This document shows positions 7,645 through 16,863 of a DNA stretch of 64,000 nucleotides, in pieces (the first letter of the stretch is position 1; every line of letters begins with the position of its first letter). The translations under genes were made by a program, and so were the position numbers. Location: NCBI GenBank assembly GCA_041391505.1, contig JAWKNW010000008.1, positions 152,945 to 216,944 on the forward strand. Direction: 5' to 3'. The stretch comes from Rhodothermales bacterium. Lineage in GTDB: Bacteria; Bacteroidota; Rhodothermia; Rhodothermales; JAHQVL01. The notes under the pieces are model-generated. The model worked only from the letters and a program-made list of their open reading frames with translations. It was not told where the DNA came from and did not search any database.

Positions 7645-9547
7645 CCGCGCTCCCGGGCGCGTTCGGGAGACCCCGTCCGCCACCGGGCCGCAGCGGCTGG
7701 TGCAAGACCTCGACGGCGTGATCGGCATCGATCACGGCGCGCTGCGGTTTGGCTACCCGTCGCAGGCCGGCTGGGGGCGCGAATGCCTCGCGTATGGCCC
7801 CTTCGAGCGCGAGGCCGGCCTCGCCTTCGGCGTCTTCCTGCTCAACGGCCACCACAGCTCGCAGTCGCTTCCCCCCGCCAGGCCCTCACTGAAACGAAGC
7901 CTTCGCCGGCTCGTCGGCCCGATACTGCATCGCCTCGGGATCCTCGAGGCGCCGCAGAATCCCCCCGTGCTGCATCACGCGCCAGCGTTGAAGGAGAACC
8001 TCGCCGTGGGCTGGTACGGCGACCCCGCCCCGGCGTCGCCCGTCGACGAGGGGCACGGCCTGATCGTGCATGCCCTGGGTCCGCGCAACGGCGAACTGTG
8101 GGCCTGTGGCCACGAACGCACCCCCCTCGCGGTCGCTTCGGACATCCAGAACATCCCCCTCTACCTCATCGTCGTGCTGCGCGAGACGGGCGCGGCGTAC
8201 TACGTGGCCTCGTTGCCGCAGGCGCACGGCTCGACCGCCTTCCCGATGATGCGCCCGGTCGCCGTCGTAGAGGACGGCGCGGCGCCGGCGTGTTACGCCG
8301 TCGTCGCCCAGAGCACGCAGGGCGAGGTCGGATTCCGCATCGAAAGCCGGCTCTACGCCGCCAGCATAGCGCGCGTGGAGGCGTTGTCCGCCTGGTGCGG
8401 GTCGGCGCATGCCGCCGACCGGGATGGCGAGGCCTGGCGCGCGGGGCGAACGGCCGCGCGCGGCGGGGACTGGACGGCCGGCGCCGCGGGCGCCCATCCA
8501 GCGTTGCTGCTACATCCCGGCGAGGCGACCGGTTTGCTGGCGGCTCGCTGGGAGGGTCCCCAGGCCGGGCCGCGCGGCGTCGTTCTGCGCTACGCCGGCC
8601 CTTCCCGCCATCTGGCCGCCGTCGCCGCGGACGGGCAGTTTCAGCTGATCCGTGCCGAGGACGGACGCGCGCTGGCCGAGACGCCGCTGGACGACGACCT
8701 CCGCGCCCTCCAGATCCTCGACGACGGACGGGAGATCCGCTGTTTTCTGAACGAGGGGGTCCTGCTCGCCTGCGCGGTGGAACCGGACGACCCCGCGGAC
8801 GGCGTCGGCATCGTGGGCGGCGGCTGCCGGCGCTTCGAGGCGCACCCGCGCGCCGTGCCAATTCCGGCGGCCCTGGCGCTGCCCGCGCCCTGGCATCCGC
8901 CCGAAGCGGCGCCGGAAACCGCCCCCGCGCTCGACGGACCTGCCGGCCCGCTGGATGCCGCGGGCGACTGGGAGCGCTCCATCGGAAAAGGCGTCTTCGA
9001 GCGCACGGGCGACGGACGCGTGCGCATCCGCGCCACACGCGAGCGGCCCAACCCGGGGCGCACCGCCTACACGGTGCCCTGGGCGAACCCCGCCTATGCC
9101 GATCTGGAGGTCGAGATCCATCCGCCCGGGACCGAGCGCGGCCAGGACGAACGCGGCCGGGGCGGCCTCGTCTTCTGGCAGGATCCGGCCAACTACTTCA
9201 TCATCAACACCTGGCTCGACGATCAATTCGACGGCACCTCCGTGTCGTCCTTTCACCGGCTCGACGGGTACGAGGACCCGTTCCGGGCGGTGTGGACCAA
9301 CGTGGGCCGGCGCATCCGCTGGGGGCGGCCGTACCGGATGCGCGCCCGATTCGACGGCCTCCGGTACCTGGTCTCGATCGACGACGAGCCCGTGCTCTAT
9401 CGCTCGCTCCAGGATATCTACCCGGAGATCGCGCCGCTTCGCATCACCCGTGCCGGCCTCGCGGCCAACTGGGAATGGGGGGATGACACGGGAAGCCTCT
9501 TCAGCGGCCTGATCCTGCGGGGTCGTCACGGCGCATCCCCGGGATAA
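7595..9547 (+). CDS. Unknown 650-residue protein with C-terminal lectin/glucanase-like domain
   Basis: No signal peptide is evident (MSSSSDTVILRDTFADDR). The protein has two beta-rich halves. The N-terminal half includes GHHSSQSLPPARPSLKRS and repeated short strands. The C-terminal 200 residues (LEVEIHPPGTERGQDERGRG, then LVFWQDPANYFIINTWLDD and YRMRARFDGLRYLVSIDDEPV) have the strand order of a concanavalin A-like lectin/LamG domain. The gene overlaps PIG-L by 50 nt, so it is cotranscribed and perhaps coupled. I do not recognise a family and see no catalytic motif; a glycan-binding or glycan-modifying role is only inferred from neighbours. Confidence 0.7.
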   Translation: MSSSSDTVILRDTFADDRAPGRVRETPSATGPQRLVQDLDGVIGIDHGALRFGYPSQAGWGRECLAYGPFEREAGLAFGVFLLNGHHSSQSLPPARPSLKRSLRRLVGPILHRLGILEAPQNPPVLHHAPALKENLAVGWYGDPAPASPVDEGHGLIVHALGPRNGELWACGHERTPLAVASDIQNIPLYLIVVLRETGAAYYVASLPQAHGSTAFPMMRPVAVVEDGAAPACYAVVAQSTQGEVGFRIESRLYAASIARVEALSAWCGSAHAADRDGEAWRAGRTAARGGDWTAGAAGAHPALLLHPGEATGLLAARWEGPQAGPRGVVLRYAGPSRHLAAVAADGQFQLIRAEDGRALAETPLDDDLRALQILDDGREIRCFLNEGVLLACAVEPDDPADGVGIVGGGCRRFEAHPRAVPIPAALALPAPWHPPEAAPETAPALDGPAGPLDAAGDWERSIGKGVFERTGDGRVRIRATRERPNPGRTAYTVPWANPAYADLEVEIHPPGTERGQDERGRGGLVFWQDPANYFIINTWLDDQFDGTSVSSFHRLDGYEDPFRAVWTNVGRRIRWGRPYRMRARFDGLRYLVSIDDEPVLYRSLQDIYPEIAPLRITRAGLAANWEWGDDTGSLFSGLILRGRHGASPG

Positions 9548-9597
9548 GGCCATGCCCCCTTTTGTGAAGACCATCCAGCAGTTTTGGCGTACCAGCC

Positions 9598-10356
9598 ATG
9601 AAACGGACACTCACTAACGCCCTGAAACGCGTAGCCTGGCGTTTTTTCAGACGCATCCAGCGGGGGCCGGCGGCCGGGCTCCGCTTCGACGCCACCGGCT
9701 TCCCCCTCGCGTACGTGCAGGGCACGATGGAGCCGGCGGTCCAGGAAGCGCTCGTCGCCAACGTGCAGCCCGGACAGGTCGTCTACGACATCGGGGCCAA
9801 CTGCGGCTTTTTCAGCGTCCTCGCGGCGCGGCTGACCGGGGAGGCTGGCCGGGTTTATGCGTTCGAGCCCGTGCCGGACCATATCGACGCCATCCGGCGC
9901 AATGCCGAACTCAACCAGTTCGCGCAAATCGTCGTCAAGCCCATGGCGGTCGGCGCGACGACGGGCGAGGAGGCGCTGGCGATCACCGACCATCCCGGCG
10001 GAGCCACGCTGCGGTCCACCGGCATCGTGCCGCCCGACATGCGCGAGTATGTCAACGTCTCGGTCGTCTCCATCGACGACCTCCTGATGGCCGGCAAGCT
10101 GCCGCCGCCCGATTTCGTCAAGATCGACGTCGAAGGCGCCGAACTGGCGGTGATTCGCGGCATGAGCACCACGTTGCGCACCATCCGCCCGGTGCTGATC
10201 TACGAAGTGGACGCGAACGACCCGAAGGCCTTCGAGGAGCGGTGGGATGCGCTGGATCGGGCCGTCGAGGAAGCCGGCTACCGGGTCGAGCGGCTCCCAC
10301 GCGCGTACACCAAAACCCGCTGGCAGGTCGGCCACTCCATCGCGCGCCCTGCCTGA
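9598..10356 (+). CDS. FkbM family SAM-dependent methyltransferase
   Basis: A 252-residue enzyme with the FkbM order: SAM motif QVVYDIGANCGFFSVLAARL, acidic loop VYAFEPVPDHIDAIRRNAEL, and the family-diagnostic DFVKIDVEGAELAVIRGM about 85 residues later. These proteins methylate hydroxyls, often on sugars or polyketides. It lies 50 nt after the 650-residue protein at the end of the GT4-PIG-L run, so an O-methylation step on the surface glycan is likely. The ATG at 9598 gives a basic N-terminus, MKRTLTNALKRVAWRFFRR, that may associate with the membrane. It converges with mprF. Confidence 0.88.
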   Translation: MKRTLTNALKRVAWRFFRRIQRGPAAGLRFDATGFPLAYVQGTMEPAVQEALVANVQPGQVVYDIGANCGFFSVLAARLTGEAGRVYAFEPVPDHIDAIRRNAELNQFAQIVVKPMAVGATTGEEALAITDHPGGATLRSTGIVPPDMREYVNVSVVSIDDLLMAGKLPPPDFVKIDVEGAELAVIRGMSTTLRTIRPVLIYEVDANDPKAFEERWDALDRAVEEAGYRVERLPRAYTKTRWQVGHSIARPA

Positions 10357-10386
10357 CGGCGGGACGCGCCGCTTACCGCCGCATGG

Positions 10387-12939
10387 CTACCGACCGACCA
10401 TACCCCGCACCCCCCCGGAAATCAACGTGGACACGTCCATGAGCGCGATGGGCAGATCGATGCCGCGACGCAGGGCCAGGTATCGAGTGGACCAGTTGGG
10501 GTCGAATTTATCCTTGTATTGCCGCAATCCCTGGAAGTTGTAGAAATGTTCGCCGTGGCGGAAGACGAACGTCCCGACCTTATTCCAGACCGGCGCGAGG
10601 GGACCTACCTCCAGCCCGGACAACGGCGCCATCCCCAGGCTGAACGCGCTGTAGTGCTGCGTCTGGGCCCACAGGATGAGTTGCACGAACAGGAAGTCCA
10701 TCACCCCATCGGGGGCCGCCTCGCTGTAACGCATCAGATCCACCGACAGGACTTCCGTGGACGGGAGCAGGTTGGCAAACGCCACCACCTCGCCGGCGCG
10801 CTCGACGACCGCGATGGGGAAGCGACGCAGATAGGCCGCGTCGAAATAACCGAGCGAGAATCCTTTTTCGCGCGCATGTTTGCTCGCCAGCCAGCTCGAC
10901 GAGATCCGCTGCAGCTCGTCCACCATCCGGGCGCCCTCTTCCGCCGGCACGACACGAAACCCGTAGCCCGCCTCGGTTAACGAACGCACCGTGCGTCGCA
11001 GGCCTTTCCGGTGCCCGCCCTCCATGCTGAACGAGGCCAGATCGATCCGTCCTTCCTCGCCCAGCTTGTAGAAGGACATGCCCAGATCCGCACAGACGCC
11101 CAGCGACTCCTCACCAATCTGATACAGCACCAACCGGCCTCCCACGCGATCGCAACGATCGGCAAAACGCCAGATCAGGTCTTTGCGCGTCTTCGCCGGC
11201 CCGATCGGGTCGCCGTACGCGATGAAGCTGCGGCCCTGGACGGCATACATGATAAAACCTGTCCGGTCCTCGTCGAACAACACGGATTTGTCGCCCAGCA
11301 AAACCAGGTTGCCCTCCGGGTTGGCTGAAGATTGTAGGATGGGCATCGCGGCCTGGAGCTCATCGGCGGTGGCTGTCGCGGTATGGAGCCGGGATGGATT
11401 GAACAGGCGCGTCAAGCCTACCAACAGCAGCGTGGCGGCGACACCCACGCCGGCACGGAGAAAGCGGGGCGCACTGGCGTCCAGCTCGAACTGCCACCAC
11501 AATTCGTGCGCATAGGCCACTTCCCGATAGGCAAAAAACCCCAGCCAGCCTACCGCGAGGAAGGCCATCGCCACCGCGACGAACCAGCGCATCGAGATCG
11601 GCTCCCGATCGAGGCGCGTCGTTCGATAAAAGAGGCTCCTGGCTGGATAAAGCAGCACCGCCACGGCACCGAGCAGCAGCGCCTCTTCGTAGTCCAGCCC
11701 CCGCAGCAGGCTCAGCACCACGCCGGCGCCGAGCAGGATCAGCGTGGCGTAATAGGCCGAATCGATGCGCCTCATGATCCCGTACGCCACAAAAAACAGC
11801 AGCGTCCCGAGCACGCTCGCCAGGAAATGGGAGGTCTCGATCACGGAGAGCGGCACGAGGCGATGCAATTGCGCCATGCGCGCGGAGTCGGCAGGCAGCG
11901 CCCCGCCAAAAAGCAGCGCCACGCCGGCCAGAAACACACAAACGGTCAGCACCCTCAGGAGCACAGGCGACACCCACAGATTCCAGCGTGCTCCGAAGGA
12001 AGCCCAGCGCGGCCCGTGCCGGCCGATCTCATGATTGAGCAAGGCCAGCGCCGCCGCCACGAGCGGGATGACGTAATACAGGGCCCGATACACGAGCAGG
12101 GCGCCCACGACCGTGGCTTTGGGGTAGTCGGACTGCAACCCGATCAGCATCAGGGTATCGAACACCCCGAGACCGCCGGGCACCGCACTCAGGATGCCCA
12201 TGAGCTGGGCCGCGAGGTAGATGCTGATCAGCTGGAGATAGGACAGGCTGCCGGATGCGGGGAGCAGCGCGTACAGGATGCCGGCGATCAGCGCCATATC
12301 GGTCATCCCCAGCGCCAGCTGCCGCCATCGCATGGACCGCTCCGGGATGTGTATCGCATACCCTCGGATGGTCAGCATCTTCTTTCCAAAAAAACCGAAC
12401 GCGAGATAGCCCGCGACGAGCGCCACGAGGCCGGCTCCAATGCCCCGCAGCACGTGCGGCGATGGCGCAAAACGCGCATCGATGAGCGGTGGATCGACGA
12501 GGAAGGCCACCCCAGCGAGGCCGGCCAGACCACACCAGAACGTCAGGCTGCCGATCATGACGAGCGTTACGATCTCCGGTAGACTCAGGTACCCCTCGCC
12601 ATAGATGCGATACCGCACGCCACCGCCGGCGAGCAGGTTATGCCCCACGTTGTTTCCGATCGCATACCCCGCAAACGACGCCAGAAAAACGCGGCTCCGG
12701 GGCACCTGCTTCCCGAGATGGCGCAGCGCAAGGAAGTCGTAGCCGATCAGCGTCAGATAATTCAGCGCGACCAGGACGCCGGCCAGGATCAGCTTCCACG
12801 CCGGCAGCTGGTGTAAATAGGCGAGGATATCGGCCAGTTGGAGCGATTCGAGTTCCCGAAGAAGCAGGAAGAGCGCGGCCGCAAAGACGATGACGATACC
12901 GAGTGGCGCCCAGCGTTTGAGTCGAGAGAGGATCGCCAT
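10387..12939 (-). CDS. mprF: Bifunctional phosphatidylglycerol lysyltransferase/flippase MprF
   Basis: An 850-residue integral membrane protein. The N-terminal part (roughly residues 1-540) is a multi-helix flippase domain with the GYDFLALRHLG and NNVGHNLLAGGGVRYRIYGEGY segments typical of MprF. The C-terminal 300 residues are the cytoplasmic DUF2156 aminoacyl-transferase domain, with DKSVLFDEDRTGFIMYAVQG and FYNFQGLRQYKDKFDPNW. MprF moves lysine or alanine from aminoacyl-tRNA to phosphatidylglycerol and flips the product, reducing surface negative charge and sensitivity to cationic peptides. The ATG at 12939 (MAILSRLKRWAPLG) fits the first helix; about 40 extra upstream residues are possible but unlike the family. 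It is transcribed alone. Confidence 0.9.
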   Translation of the reverse strand: MAILSRLKRWAPLGIVIVFAAALFLLLRELESLQLADILAYLHQLPAWKLILAGVLVALNYLTLIGYDFLALRHLGKQVPRSRVFLASFAGYAIGNNVGHNLLAGGGVRYRIYGEGYLSLPEIVTLVMIGSLTFWCGLAGLAGVAFLVDPPLIDARFAPSPHVLRGIGAGLVALVAGYLAFGFFGKKMLTIRGYAIHIPERSMRWRQLALGMTDMALIAGILYALLPASGSLSYLQLISIYLAAQLMGILSAVPGGLGVFDTLMLIGLQSDYPKATVVGALLVYRALYYVIPLVAAALALLNHEIGRHGPRWASFGARWNLWVSPVLLRVLTVCVFLAGVALLFGGALPADSARMAQLHRLVPLSVIETSHFLASVLGTLLFFVAYGIMRRIDSAYYATLILLGAGVVLSLLRGLDYEEALLLGAVAVLLYPARSLFYRTTRLDREPISMRWFVAVAMAFLAVGWLGFFAYREVAYAHELWWQFELDASAPRFLRAGVGVAATLLLVGLTRLFNPSRLHTATATADELQAAMPILQSSANPEGNLVLLGDKSVLFDEDRTGFIMYAVQGRSFIAYGDPIGPAKTRKDLIWRFADRCDRVGGRLVLYQIGEESLGVCADLGMSFYKLGEEGRIDLASFSMEGGHRKGLRRTVRSLTEAGYGFRVVPAEEGARMVDELQRISSSWLASKHAREKGFSLGYFDAAYLRRFPIAVVERAGEVVAFANLLPSTEVLSVDLMRYSEAAPDGVMDFLFVQLILWAQTQHYSAFSLGMAPLSGLEVGPLAPVWNKVGTFVFRHGEHFYNFQGLRQYKDKFDPNWSTRYLALRRGIDLPIALMDVSTLISGGVRGMVGR

Positions 12940-13073
12940 GGATGAGCAGGACAAAAGGGTGGGGGCGCGAGCTTCGAGGAGCGGGCGTACGGCGGCCGCC
13001 CTGGGTACGCAAAGTACATGGCCGGACCTCCTCCTCGCAACAACGAGGTAAACACGCGCCATCCTGTATAAAT

Positions 13074-13105
13074 GGACCGCCGAGACGCGATGGTCCCGGC
13101 GGTCC
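13074..13105. terminator. GC-rich hairpin between the secreted helical gene and mprF
   Basis: GGACCGCC (13074-13081) pairs with GGCGGTCC (13098-13105) around a 16-nt loop, with TTTT following on the plus strand and an AT-rich CATTTATAC following on the minus strand. It lies between two minus-strand genes, so it most likely ends the transcript from 13941. The U-tract on that strand is weak. Confidence 0.4.
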
Positions 13106-13230
13106 TTTTGATTGTTACGCCTCGAATAGCACGGGCCGTCCGTGGCAGGGGCGTATCTGAACCTTCGGTTTGAATGGACCTTGAATCAGGTTCAGGAGAC
13201 GGCGCTGGCTGAAGAATTTGTAGAGAGCGC

Positions 13231-13941
13231 CTAGTTCACGGCACCGCCCAGCATACGGATGCGGTCTCCGAGTTGATCGATGGTTTCCAGCGCGAGGGGC
13301 GTGTTCTGGTTTTCGTTATGTATCATCAGCTCGGCGATTTTTTCCCAGTCGTCTACCTGCGCGTACAGGTCGGGATCGGCCGGCCGGCTCCTCATCCGGG
13401 CCGCGGCCACGGCGGCATGTTCGTAGTGCAGGAGCGCGGCCTGGAGCGCGAGGCCGGCGTTCGTCTCCATCGTCGCCTCCATCAACGTGCGGGCGCGCCG
13501 CTGATGGTAGTGCGCGATGGCCCGGTGGGCATCAAAAATCGCGCTGTCGAACACCGAAACCGGCGTCTTCGAGCCCGTTTCCGCCGCCCGGGCGATTTTT
13601 TCGAGTTGATCGGCGGCGCTGTAGACTTCGTTCTGCACATCGTCATTTCCTTCGCCGGCGTCGACGCGCATCAAAGAAGCCGCCCGGGTGAGTTCTTCGG
13701 CGGCGACGGTCAGATTCCCCAGGTTGCTGTTGTCCCGCGAGCGCTCGAGCAGGTAGTCGAGCAGGTAGCGGACCTGATTAAAATCCGATGCCGGGACGGT
13801 GAGCGTGAGGTAGCCCTCGTCATGACCCGCCGCCTCGCGGCGAGCCGGGTCCCGTGGTGTTTCTTCCAGCGTCTGGCCCCATGCGGGACTCGTCAGCGCC
13901 AGATACATCGTGAACAGAAGTACGATAGGGGTGCGTTTCAT
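13231..13941 (-). CDS. Secreted helical protein, unknown function (paralogue of 14038-14790)
   Basis: 236 residues with a clear signal peptide (MKRTPIVLLFTMYLALTSPAWGQ-type, cleavage near AWG-Q). The mature part is almost all alpha-helical, with heptad-like hydrophobics and His/Ala-rich stretches such as DAHRAIAHYHQRRARTLMEA followed by ALQAALLHYEHAAVAA. That segment aligns with the downstream-encoded lipoprotein's HALAYAYFALAEFHVQQALE. No cysteines or catalytic motif are evident. It is 96 bp downstream of the lipoprotein gene on the same strand, so probably in the same operon. Periplasmic location is inferred from the signal peptide; function unknown. Confidence 0.65.
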   Translation of the reverse strand: MKRTPIVLLFTMYLALTSPAWGQTLEETPRDPARREAAGHDEGYLTLTVPASDFNQVRYLLDYLLERSRDNSNLGNLTVAAEELTRAASLMRVDAGEGNDDVQNEVYSAADQLEKIARAAETGSKTPVSVFDSAIFDAHRAIAHYHQRRARTLMEATMETNAGLALQAALLHYEHAAVAAARMRSRPADPDLYAQVDDWEKIAELMIHNENQNTPLALETIDQLGDRIRMLGGAVN

Positions 13942-14037
13942 AAGTCTATCACCTCGCCACGCGTTGTGGCCTCTGGTTGGGGGTCTCCTCGCCGGGCGAG
14001 CAGACCCGTCGTGAGAAAAAGTGGGCGGAAATCGCCC

Positions 14038-14790
14038 TCAGTCCGGCGCGGTCTCCTCGAAAAAGGGCCGCAACCGGTTCAGATCGTCACGGGTGCTTTC
14101 GATCCGTGCGGTGATGTGCTGGCGATCGTCGGGGCGATGCTCCGCGAGGCTGCGGCCGATCGCCTCGAGATCGATCACCACTCCGTGCAGGTCGGGATGC
14201 GCATCGTCGGTGAACTGTTCGTTGGCGTCGTTGAGGAAGACGCCGGCAGTATTCAGCTGAAAGGCGGTCGCCTCGTCGGTTTCCTTCCGCTGCCACACCT
14301 CCAGCGCCTGCTGGACGTGAAATTCCGCCAGCGCGAAGTAGGCGTAGGCGAGCGCGTGGTCGACCGTCTGCGGCTTGAGGCTCGGCCCAAACTGTTCGCG
14401 TTCGACCAGCCGTATGAGGACGCGCGCGCTGCGCTCGAGGTCGGCTTTCGCCTCGCCGCTCGCTTCGGCCGCGCGCCGGTTCAGGAGTTCGGCCGACTCC
14501 CGGAGGGGGGCAATCGCCAGGGCGTACTGGCCGCCGTCGACGTTGGCGCGCGCTTCGTGCAGGTGGCGGCGAGCCAGATTGGAGGCATGGAGCCCCACAT
14601 CGGCATCGGAAGCGGCGGCGATCGGCAAGGCCTCCTCGGCGGTGGCCGGGTCCGGGACGGCGGTTTGATCCGTGCATCCGGTCAGCGTCAGCACCACCAG
14701 CAGGGCGGTCGCCAGCCCGATGGACCGGGCACGCGGGGTGAAAGGCGTCGTAGCGACGATTGGGCGGGGAATCCTGGGGGAAATGTACAT
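14038..14790 (-). CDS. Helical lipoprotein, unknown function
   Basis: 250 residues. The N-terminus ends in a lipobox, VLTLTGC, with the lipidated Cys near residue 39, so the protein should be membrane-anchored. The mature chain is helical, resembling TPR/four-helix bundle proteins: LARRHLHEARANVDGGQYA, then APLRESAELLNRRAAEA, then the HALAYAYFALAEFHVQQALE segment shared with the neighbouring secreted protein. I do not recognise a Pfam family. The long leader before the hydrophobic core (about 20 residues) could mean a later start, but no other Met lies before the lipobox. Confidence 0.65.
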   Translation of the reverse strand: MYISPRIPRPIVATTPFTPRARSIGLATALLVVLTLTGCTDQTAVPDPATAEEALPIAAASDADVGLHASNLARRHLHEARANVDGGQYALAIAPLRESAELLNRRAAEASGEAKADLERSARVLIRLVEREQFGPSLKPQTVDHALAYAYFALAEFHVQQALEVWQRKETDEATAFQLNTAGVFLNDANEQFTDDAHPDLHGVVIDLEAIGRSLAEHRPDDRQHITARIESTRDDLNRLRPFFEETAPD

Positions 14791-14970
14791 GGCACAGGCT
14801 CCGTTCGTGACACATCGAGCGCGGTCACCGAGCGCGGCACGGAAGCCTGTTTATGCGGTTCGCATCCTGTCGCGATCAGCGCACGCTCATGGGGCAGGAA
14901 CGAATGGCCGGGCCGGATCGTGTCCCGGCTTCATGAGAACCTTCTTATCAAACGCGCCGATCGGGGGCCA

Positions 14971-15627
14971 CTATTCGTGCGGGACGCGATCCATGACAGA
15001 AAGCACCACCACCACCACCACGGTCGCCGCGAGGAGCAGAACCGGGCCGAAGAGCCAGAACGTGAGGGGCACGGCGATGAAGTAGGCGCGCATCCCGAAC
15101 GAATAATAACCGCCGGCCCGCTGCATGTAGCCGATGATGGCCGTTTCGTCGATCAGCGGGTCGCGTACGGCCTGGGGGACGATCACCTGATAGCCGACAT
15201 GATTAAACAGCCGGACAGCCATCGCAAAGGCGAAGAAGGCGACGAAGAGATCGCCCGTCAGCAGCAGCACCTTAAAAAGCCAGAGGCCCGAATGCGACGG
15301 AGACAGGATGCCGATCTGCTCGAGCGCCGGCATGAACTTGTCCGCCTGACCCGACAGGTTGAGCGTGCCGATCATCAGCAGGACCGCCGTGGTCGCAAAA
15401 AACGTCGCCGCCATGGTCGAATTCCGGAGCGTCTGAATCGCCAGGAGCGACCGGTTGGGAGGATCCTCCAGGATGTGCTTCACCCACATGGCGCGGACGG
15501 CCTGGTTGGCGTTCTGCATGGTAGCCCCCGGCCGGCGCCGGCCACGAAGCAGGGTGAAGAAAAAATACCCCAGCAATAGCACTACGCTGGCGGATACGCA
15601 GATTAAATCCTGTTGATGATCGAACAT
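14971..15627 (-). CDS. DUF599 family membrane protein
   Basis: 218 residues with four or more membrane helices. The layout matches DUF599: first helix followed by a basic loop (GYFFFTLLRGRRRPGATM), a conserved region around QTLRNSTMAATFFATTAVLL, a helix with LFVAFFAFAMAVRLFNHVGY, and a final helix pair. Function of the family is unknown. The Met at 15627 (MFDHQQDLICV) begins the first helix; a Met nine codons upstream at 15654 is also possible. It is divergent from the GT2 gene with about 230 bp between, which must contain both promoters. Confidence 0.75.
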   Translation of the reverse strand: MFDHQQDLICVSASVVLLLGYFFFTLLRGRRRPGATMQNANQAVRAMWVKHILEDPPNRSLLAIQTLRNSTMAATFFATTAVLLMIGTLNLSGQADKFMPALEQIGILSPSHSGLWLFKVLLLTGDLFVAFFAFAMAVRLFNHVGYQVIVPQAVRDPLIDETAIIGYMQRAGGYYSFGMRAYFIAVPLTFWLFGPVLLLAATVVVVVVLSVMDRVPHE

Positions 15628-15860
15628 GGACAGCGGCCGAAGGAACGAATTCAAAAACGAGAGTTATTGATTATAGAAAAACATCCGATAGCTCTTCTGA
15701 CAGGATCTCCCCCACTTTCCCCCCCAAGAGGCTCCGGTCTGGTCGCTCTGGCGAACGATGCTTCATTAATTTTCGCTTAGAATCATCCCCAAGCTTCGCC
15801 AGTCGTGTCAGACGATACGATCTTAACGCATTAAGAGCCACCACATTTACAAGACCCAAC

Positions 15861-16823
15861 ATGTCTGCCGAAAAAGCCCCGATCGTTACCATCGGGTTGC
15901 CTGTTTACAATGGCGCAAAGCATATTCGGGATTGCCTCGACTCGCTGTTGAACCAGTCCTTCACGGATCTGGAAATCGTTATCCTGGATAACGCCTCAAC
16001 CGACGAGACGGAAGCCATCTGCCGCGAGTATGCCGCGAAGGACGACCGCATTCAATACCGTCGTCAAACGGCCAATGTAGGCGCTGCAGCCAATTTCAAT
16101 GAAGTCTTCACGTACGCTCGCGGGAAGTACTTCAAGTGGGCCGCTCACGACGACGTGTGCGCTCCGACCTTCATCGAAGCCTGCGTGCAGGTCCTGGATG
16201 AGCATCCGGATACGGTGCTCGCCTTTACCGGCACGGAGTTGATCAACGACGACGGCTCCCTCGTCGTGTTCGATCCATCCAAAAATGCGTACGTCGACAG
16301 CGGCGGCCGGAACTGGGTGATCTACTTCGAGGAGTCCATGTTCTCCGAAGACCCCATCGAGCGGTTCTCCGCGATCCTGACGCGGTCCAAGTTGTGCCAC
16401 GAGGTGTTCGGCGTGATCCGGACCGAGGCGCTTTCGCATACCTCGCTCATCGGCGCCTATTACGGCTCGGACAAGGTGCTGCTCGCCGAGTTGTGCCTCC
16501 AGGGCCGATTCGAGCAGTTGCTCGACTCGCTGTTTTACCGCCGGTGCCACCCGGTGCAGTCGAGCAAGCGCCCCATCATGGAACGCGAGCGCTGGATCTC
16601 GGGCAAGGAGCCCGGGCTGTTCGTCTTCCCGCAGCGTCATGTGCTCGCCGGCTACATCCACGCCGCGCTCCACGCCCGGCTGCCCGTCGGGCAGCGGATG
16701 CGCGGACTCAAGGCCGTCCTTCAGTACGCTCTGAGCCCGGAAAAACTCAGCCGGCTCAGCGTTCGCCACAAGAACAGCTACCTTCGATTCAAAAAAAAAG
16801 ATCGCCCGGTGACTACCCCGTGA
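15861..16823 (+). CDS. Glycosyltransferase family 2
   Basis: A 320-residue GT-A inverting transferase. VTIGLPVYNGAKHIRDCLDSLL and LEIVILDNASTDETEAIC are the nucleotide-binding start, and KYFKWAAHDDVCAPTFIEAC supplies the DxD-like metal site (HDD). The C-terminal third is helical with a basic tail (RFKKKDRPVTTP) that may touch the membrane. It is the first gene of a plus-strand run with methyltransferases and nucleotide-sugar genes through 22312, so it likely adds a modified sugar to a surface glycan. Its stop at 16823 is 40 nt before the next ATG. Confidence 0.88.
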   Translation: MSAEKAPIVTIGLPVYNGAKHIRDCLDSLLNQSFTDLEIVILDNASTDETEAICREYAAKDDRIQYRRQTANVGAAANFNEVFTYARGKYFKWAAHDDVCAPTFIEACVQVLDEHPDTVLAFTGTELINDDGSLVVFDPSKNAYVDSGGRNWVIYFEESMFSEDPIERFSAILTRSKLCHEVFGVIRTEALSHTSLIGAYYGSDKVLLAELCLQGRFEQLLDSLFYRRCHPVQSSKRPIMERERWISGKEPGLFVFPQRHVLAGYIHAALHARLPVGQRMRGLKAVLQYALSPEKLSRLSVRHKNSYLRFKKKDRPVTTP

Positions 16824-16863
16824 GTTGAGCCGGTATTTTGCTCCCCCGCACCACTTTTTCGTC

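Noticed and set aside
15671..15892. A 73-residue minus-strand frame upstream of the GT2 gene
   Set aside because: It overlaps the GT2 start and gives no recognisable domain; the interval is better explained as a divergent promoter region.
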